Shown: in pieces, positions 58,401-64,000 of the stretch | Position numbering within the stretch: position 1 is the stretch's first letter | Layout of the letters: every line of letters begins with the position of its first letter | Assembly (NCBI GenBank): GCA_027625915.1 | Contig: JANTQA010000070.1 | Coordinates: forward strand, 11,971,001-12,035,000 | Length of the DNA stretch: 64,000 nt | From: Anaeramoeba flamelloides | Taxonomy: Eukaryota > Metamonada > Anaeramoebidae | Reading direction: 5' to 3' | Program-made: the position numbers and the translations under genes | Notes under the pieces: generated by a model | The model's database searches: none | Seen by the model: only the letters and a program-made list of their open reading frames with translations | Told to the model about the DNA's origin: nothing

Positions 58401-59368
58401 AAGAAGAAGAAGAAGAAAAAAAGGATGTTAAGCAAATCAGATTTATTGAAAATAGAGTATATGGTAATAAAAACTGTGGCTATTATTTCCAAGATGTTGC
58501 TTCGGTGTTAATTGAAAAAAATATCATTGAAGAACAAAAAACTGGAATATATGTTTTTGGATCCCAAAAGAATATCAAATCATTCATCAAAATTAATGAA
58601 TGTGAAATTAAAAATCTTAATTATGGTATTGAACTATTGGATTCTATCACCTCTCTTCAGTGCAACGGTAGCAATATTCGATCTTGTATTAAAGCTGGTA
58701 TAAAGGTTGAAGCTGGCAAATTATCGATCAAAAGTTGTGAAATCTCAGATGGTATGAAGCAAAGTAATGGTATCATCTGTAACCCCAAAGGAATTGTTGT
58801 GTTGTCAGAATCTTCAATATATAACAACCCCACGAACGGTGTTGCAATACTGGGCAAATGTAAGGCAACAAAATTAAAAGTTTTCCAAAATGGAAAAAAT
58901 GGGTTTGGTGTTTTTAAAGACACTGCCGAATTATATGTTATTAATTGCATCATAACTTCAAATAAATCTTCGGGTGTTTATATAGATAAGGGGAAATTAG
59001 ATATGAACACGTCCAAAATTCAAGAAAATTTAACACATGGTATCGATATTAGGAATTCATTATTAACAAAAAATAAACAAGCCAAAATATTTATTAAAAA
59101 AAATATAATTTCAAAAAATAGAGGCACAGGGATACGAGTTACAAACAGTAATTTTATCATTGAACAGAATCGTATTTTTAATAATAACGCAGACGGCTGT
59201 CATATCAAAGATGAGTCAAAGGGAAACGTAATCAATAATTTGTTAACTGAAAATTCTCCCAAAGATATTTCCGTTATAAATAATTCACATATTAAGTTAA
59301 GTGGTAAGCAATTAAATAAAACAATTAAAAACTGCTTAAATGGTGGCAAAATTACACAAGTGAATTGA
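52459..59368 (+). CDS. Protein kinase fused to a right-handed beta-helix (892 aa, 3 exons)
   Basis: Exons are 52459-52664, 54291-54639 and 57245-59368. Introns are GTAAAA..AAAAG (1626 nt, phase 2, rebuilding Ser69) and GTAAAA..AAAAG (2605 nt, phase 0, between APE and MFKQK). The kinase domain covers about 20-300. It has the Gly-rich loop EGGFGEV at 28-34, VAVK Lys47, αC Glu64, gatekeeper Met91, HRDVKPDN at 136-143, DFG at 159-161, APE at 183-185, DVYAFG, and DPKKRP ending at 284. All catalytic residues are present, and the sequence looks tyrosine-kinase-like (TKL) in style. From about 326 to the end is a series of short NosD/pectin-lyase-type beta-helix repeats with G-I-x-I/V and N-x-I motifs, interrupted by a Glu tract near 570. 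Such helices in FBXO11-like proteins bind other proteins or glycans. Cytosolic location is inferred from the lack of a signal peptide. The fusion suggests a signalling kinase with a large recognition surface. Confidence 0.88.
52665..54290 (+). other. Kinase intron 1 (1626 nt)
   Basis: Starts GTAAAAG and ends CTTTTAAAAG. This acceptor restores SKLNNQNVARIYG, the αC-β4 loop expected at this point. Closer AG sites at 54313 or 54317 would either break frame or delete the loop. I recognise no TIR element inside. Confidence 0.8.
55138..55687 (+). mobile_element. ~550 bp MITE family, copy in kinase intron
   Basis: Left end TATAAACTCCAATTCAAAAT, core GTATTGGTATATTTGTTTAA and ATTATTGATTGATCAAATGG, right end TTTTGAATTTTAGTTTATAT. 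The ends are clear inverted repeats with TATA at the borders. Confidence 0.8.
55707..55852. repeat. Foldback hairpin, ~145 bp
   Basis: GAAGAATCTACTTATGTCAT and its inverse ATGACATAAATACATTCTTC surround a ~17-nt loop. Further out, TAAACATGATGTCTCTAATT pairs with the inverse of ATAGATACACCATGTTTA. Both arms carry the same order of words. Confidence 0.75.
55846..56290 (+). repeat. Interspersed repeat family D, copy 3
   Basis: AGTAGGGCAAATTTATTTTA, then CAATTTGTTTC, CATTTTATCTGATATTTTTT and ATATTTTGAAATAAACCCC. Collinear with 5012-5818 and 24568-25178 but shorter. Confidence 0.6.
56291..56828 (+). mobile_element. ~550 bp MITE family, second intron copy
   Basis: Left end ATAAACCCCAATTCAAAATT, core GGAGAGAGCAAAACAAAAAA and TATTGATCGATCAAATGGTT, right end TTTTGAATTTTAGTTTATAT. 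Same orientation as the copy at 55138. Confidence 0.8.
56910..57055 (+). repeat. Low-copy repeat R1, copy 2
   Basis: Matches 17380-17525 (AAACATAAAAAAATTTGGGT, GAAATCTATGATTTTACACT, GTAATTTACACTTCTTCCAA). It lies 190 bases before the exon 3 acceptor. Confidence 0.6.
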
Positions 59369-60636
59369 TTTTTTTCATTTTATTTTTTATTTTTTTATTT
59401 TTATGCTTTATTATTGTTGTTATAATTATTCTGGTAAAAATTGAATACTTTTTAAAATATATTCCAAAATTATCATCATCATTATTATTATTATATTTTA
59501 TTTCATTATTATATTTTATTATTATATTTAATATATAAATTATTTTATTTCTGATATGTTTTGGTAGAAGTGTGATCTGATTCAAAACAATAAATACCAA
59601 TTAGGATTATTAATTTTTCAATGAATATTTTTTTTATTTTCTTTTATTTTCCATACAGTCATACATTATTTACGAACTATAATTATTTATCGTGGTACTA
59701 TTAATCGTAATTTGTTTAGATTTTCCACGTTTTAATTGTTGTAAGAATTACTGCTTTAAAAGTATTTTTATTGAATCTAAAATATTAATTGTATTGTTTT
59801 ATTGTTAAGGATTAAGTGTGTTAAAAATGCTTTATATACTTTAGAGAGAATTTAGAAATCACAAAATTCATAACTTCGAATTTAAGGGGTTAATATAATG
59901 ACATTCCAAGTATTTTAAACTTCTGAACTATTTTTATTAACTTTTGGCTCGCTTTATAATGTTATTGGAAGTGGTTTTATGTGGTTTCATACAATATCTT
60001 ATCTTCAGAATTAAATTTTTTAATTTTTAGATCTGAATCATTATTTCTAATTCTTACTTTTTCTTTTGTTTTTGTTTTTCTTTTTCTTTTTCTTTTTTTC
60101 ATATTCTCTTTTTTCATTTTTTTTTTTCTTTTCTTTTCGTAAAAGATCATATGGAAAAAAAAAAAGATCTTTGAAAAAGACAAATAAGGATTAAAAAAAT
60201 TGAGAAAATATAATGTCTTTTAAAATGAATTTAATTATTCATAAAAAATCTTCAAAACTCTTTTTTTCATTGATTCTTGTAAAATAAAAATGTTAGGCTC
60301 ATTTCATAAATTGTGACTCAATTTTTTTTAAGTTTTTGGTTGTTTTTTTTTTAAATTTTTTAAATATCAGGTTTTTATAGAATTAGAATGACTTTATAGT
60401 GGATTATTAAGAATATTTAATTATTAGTTGTTATTCAATACTAAAGTTATTTTTTTTTGTACAAACTATTATTTCGGTGAGTATCAATTGTTAAATTTGA
60501 TTGTTAGATTGGTTTTTCATATCTTCTAAATTTCATTATGGAAGCATTCTATATCTTCATTTTTTTTTTTTTGTGGTAAGCAAATATTTAAGCAAATACT
60601 CTCTTTTCCTCTCTTTTAGGGTTATTTTACTTAAAA
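59369..60636. other. 3' flank of the kinase gene
   Basis: AT-rich, with ATT/TAT trinucleotide runs near 59475-59530. Contains repeat R2 copy 2. No gene. Confidence 0.4.
60045..60260 (+). repeat. Low-copy repeat R2, copy 2
   Basis: Pyrimidine tract, then AAAAGATCATATGGAAAAAA, AAGACAAATAAGGATT and AATGTCTTTTAAAATGAATT, in the same order as at 18500-18690. Confidence 0.6.
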
Positions 60637-60945
60637 TCAACCATCCAAAGGTAATATTTGAATCGGTTTAAGGATGATTTCGAGTTTTCTGTAAGGTTTT
60701 TTTTCTACAAAATTTACTGCAATTTTGTAAATTTCAGTTATACCCGAATTAATCCAAGAATTTAAAATTTGATAAATTTTATCAAATTGTTTGGAGTATT
60801 TATTTTTTATTTTTTTTTTTTTTATGAATAATGTCTTGTCTTTCAAATAGTTGTCCCTGTTTTGACAAATACTTGTTAAATATGTTGAGGTTTTTTTAAA
60901 AGGATTGAATGTTGTATAGTTATTTTTCAGAAAAATAATTAGAAA
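60637..60945 (-). other. Exon-like open frame ending in TGA, unassigned
   Basis: The minus strand is open for 102 codons up to a TGA. It reads NPFKKTSTYLTSICQNRDNY, then, after a Lys run, QFDKIYQILNSWINSGITEI and VEKKPYRKLEIILKPIQILP. The amino-acid mix is balanced and protein-like, unlike most long frames here. There is no in-frame ATG, so it would have to be a terminal exon or a gene relic. I recognise no family and found no upstream exon. Confidence 0.3.
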
Positions 60946-61088
60946 TTATACAAAGTGGGATATAATCTAATAACAATCATATTATGTAATTTTTTTTACT
61001 TTTGGAATCAAAAAAATTCAAAAGAATAGATTAGATATTTAAACAAGAAAATGATTTTAATAAAAAATTAATTCTTTGTAAAATAATG

Positions 61089-61268
61089 TAATCAGTTCCA
61101 CTTTTAAGGAACAAACTTTTAACCAAATTTAAGGTATAGAAAAATAAAAATTAAAGTCCCTTTTTCGGAATTTTATTTTACTAGAATTTGAATTTTGTGT
61201 GTTAATTTTAGATTTTTTTGTGTCTTAATTTTTGTTTAAATTTTATGTTTTAACAGTGGAATGGGCTG
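61089..61268 (+). mobile_element. Palindromic ~200 bp MITE, most decayed copy 10
   Basis: ATCAGTTCCACTTTTAAGGA to AACAGTGGAATGGGCTG next to TA. GTTCCAC subgroup. The arms have lost much of their complementarity. Confidence 0.65.
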
Positions 61269-61428
61269 TAAGGAATTTCTCAAAACTTGATAAGAAATTT
61301 ATTTATTTAGTTTAATTGAGTTTTTGTTAAAAATAATTGGCTATAAGATTCGGATCTGATATGTATATGTATGTATGAATAAGGTTCCGTATATCATTTT
61401 ACTACTTTTTTTATTCAAATTTATTATG

Positions 61429-61451
61429 TATATATATATATATATATATAT
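61429..61451. repeat. (TA)n microsatellite
   Basis: About 11 TA units. Confidence 0.85.
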
Positions 61452-64000
61452 TACTTCAAAAAGGATTTTATTATTTGTAATTTTCGGAAATTTCTCTTGG
61501 TTGGCTCAAATAAGGGAAAAAAAGGATATTTTTCAAAATTTTGAATCTTACAATCATATATCAAAATGAAAAAGAAGGTTATGAAAAATAAATAAATTGT
61601 GAAACTTGCTCATGATAATAACTTTTCTAACATTCGCAAATTGTTTATCATTTTTTTTTTTTTTTTGAATTTCGATTTAAGTTAAGAGGGTTTGAAATTT
61701 TATTTTTAACATTTTTAAGCTGGGAATATTAATAAACTTTATTATGAATAATCCGTTGACCTTTTCAAATAAAGAAAGATATTGGTAAAAATACCAAAAA
61801 GTTTTTGGTGTTGTATCTAATTCACCAAAAATAAATTTTCGAAAAAAGATAGTTCATTTTTTCTTATTGAACAAATAATCCTTTTTAAAAAAAAAGAAAA
61901 AAGATGAGATATTTTTGTAAATTTAATTTAAATAAAATCATTGAATATCAAAATTTTCTCAAAATTATTCTCACTACAAATACAAACACAATTTATTATA
62001 AAACATAATATTAGGCTTTTATAGAAAGAATATCAAGAATGAATAAATTATTACACAATAAAAAAATGAATATCTTGGGTATTGGGCAATAGTGATTTTT
62101 GTTCAAAAATAAAATAGAGTAAATACTATACTTGATAACATTGTTGTTTATTTCAATTCAAGAGAAAAAACATTTCAAAATATAAAATAAAAATCATATC
62201 ATATTAATTTGTTATTGTATATTTTTTTTTGAAAACGGAACAATTCGGTTAACCTAATTGTCAAAAACCATTAAAATGTCATCTTTTAAAGTTAGAGTTT
62301 TTTATTATGGATTTTTGTAATGATCATCATTTAAAAATTTGGAAAAACTGAACTTTTTTCTTTTTTATTCTCACTTTTACCTTTCTTAGTAAAGTGTTCA
62401 AGTTTATGTATCTCAAAAAATTTTTTTCATTTTTTTTTTCATTAAAAAAGACACAGAAAACCCTATTATGACTTCTATATCAATGAAATATCTGTATATA
62501 ATTTCAAAAATGCTAGACTAAAAAGTTTTAAACAATTTGTTAAATTTCGATTTTAGTCCTTAAACACTCGATATTTCAAATATTATTCCTTAAATGAATA
62601 ATTTTTCAACATAAAACCAGAATACTTTTACAAAATTCTCCAACAGCTTATAGCTCTTTTCCAACAGTTTAAATATGTACTAAAATAAGTAAAAGTGGGC
62701 ATTTGTTTAATAAAGAAGAATGGTTTTTGAAGAGAAAGGCAAATAATTTTTCACTTTTTTTTTTTTTCTTTATAGAAAAATAAAGATTTCAAAGAAATCA
62801 ATGAGAACTTATAATATAAAAATTTAGAATGTACGGCAATGTAATTATTTCCTATAAACTATTATCATTTTATAAATAATCTTCCTTTTCACTAATAAAT
62901 AAAATATTTTGAAATAATATTTTATTGTAAAAATGTTATTATTTATATTTAATTATTTAAGAGGGGTGTTCCGAACCCCTTTTTTTGTTTTTTGGTTTTC
63001 TTTTTTTTTCTGTTTAATTGGTAAATCACTATATTTTACCAATAAAACAGAAAGTAAACCTCAATAAATTTACCGTTAGCTTTTCTTTAATTATAGAAAT
63101 AAAAATAAAAATTCAAAAATTTTCTTTTTCTTTCTCAAATTAAAAAAAAAACATTTTCCAAAATTTAAAAGAATTGAGATAAAAGGTTATTTTACTCTAT
63201 TCTTTGAATTCTGAAAAATTCAGGCACTCTACAGTACTCTATAACATTTTCGAATTCATAAATTTTTATTTATGAATTATATTAAACACCTAAAAATAAG
63301 TTTATTATTAACAATGGTTAATAGGCTACATTAAATCTTTTATGTAATAATATTTGAAATATTATTATTTTTTAATATATTAGAAATATATATATATATA
63401 TTTAATTCAGAAATTCAGATTTTGTAATTTTTTTCATAGGCTGAGCACTTTCATAGAAAATGCTGCAAATCTTCAATTATATCTAAATTGTATATTTTTT
63501 TTGAATAATTCACAAGACTTTAATTTATTTTTCTCCTAACATAGGACTGCCTGTTCAGGTTATTTATAAAATTTCTGGGTTTTAAAATTGATGTTGAACC
63601 CAACATTATAAAAATCTTTTCTGTTTGGTTTTGCAAAATTTCGACTATTTTCTAAATTTTTAATTCTAAAATTTTCTTTTTCAATTCTGAGTTCTTTTTT
63701 ATTTTTGGAATGCCAATCAATATTTTATGATTCCTTTTTTACTAAAAGATGAGATAATTAATTAATTCATCCGTACTAATAATTTTTAATTTTTGAATTA
63801 ACTTAAATCTTCTTTTATATATTTTTGTTCTGAACGGATTTTAAATCCAATCTAAGTTTTTTTGAAACTAAATCCCAAGAATCTGTTAATCTTCCATATA
63901 ACAATTTAAATAAAAAATCTTGGAAAATTTGATTAATTGGAATCGGTTGGTAATTAAGTTAATTCCTTCATATCCAGATTTAGGAATGAATAAATAAAAA

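Larger units (their letters stand above)
60946..64000. other. Right-edge gene-free region
   Basis: AT-rich non-coding DNA with one decayed palindromic MITE and a TA run. Palindromic patches such as GGTAAATCAC..TTTTACC (63020-63045) are present but short. No gene supported. Confidence 0.4.

Noticed and set aside
1-64000. tRNA, rRNA, CRISPR array, operons or ribosome binding sites
   Set aside because: No tRNA B-box-like sequence in context, no rRNA-like conserved block and no regular direct repeat with spacers were seen. Genes are intron-bearing and eukaryotic.

Overview
This window is AT-rich nuclear DNA from a unicellular eukaryote. GT-AG introns can be placed by reading frame in three genes (RRM protein, FNT channel, kinase/beta-helix protein). 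TAA and TGA are both used as stops, so the code looks standard. Proteins carry long Lys/Glu tracts. An FNT-type anion channel, an alpha-kinase-like protein with a vWA-like segment, and a kinase/beta-helix fusion all point to an amoeboid protist. An anaerobic amoeba such as Anaeramoeba is my best guess, but this is inference and no marker gene fixes the taxon.

Layout. Six protein genes are supported in 64 kb: a two-RRM RNA-binding protein (7010-7895, minus, one intron); tRNA-splicing endonuclease subunit Sen54 (12375-13553, plus); a formate/nitrite transporter family channel (19198-20543, minus, one intron); an Arg-Gly-rich protein with an acidic tail (25416-26426, plus); a 1139-residue coiled-coil protein with a vWA-like segment and a degenerate alpha-kinase domain (45709-49128, plus); and a protein kinase fused to a right-handed beta-helix (52459-59368, plus, three exons, two large introns). 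The genes are not operonic and show no shared pathway, apart from two RNA-related and two kinase-related products.

Most of the rest is mobile DNA. A broken non-LTR retrotransposon (33262-37589) has four copies of one palindromic ~200 bp MITE inside its endonuclease-RT linker; six more copies of that MITE lie elsewhere. Other terminal-inverted-repeat families are a ~440 bp family with matching 3 bp target duplications (3 copies), a ~550 bp family (7 copies), a ~550-690 bp family with TTTCAGTCAAAGGGGCC ends (3 copies), a 1.27 kb element studded with TCGCGA palindromes plus decayed relatives, a 750 bp element with ~95 bp inverted ends, and a 517 bp element flanked by TA. Two LINE fossils, a frameshifted RRM fossil and several unassigned exon-like reading frames complete the picture. 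I saw no tRNA, rRNA, CRISPR array or prokaryotic feature.

The observations I rate most interesting are the alpha-kinase domain that keeps its zinc module but lacks its catalytic residues, the kinase/beta-helix fusion with transposon-filled introns, the A-rich 3' splice sites including one next to a 40-nt poly-A run, the MITE burst inside one LINE, and the TCGCGA-rich subterminal arrays.
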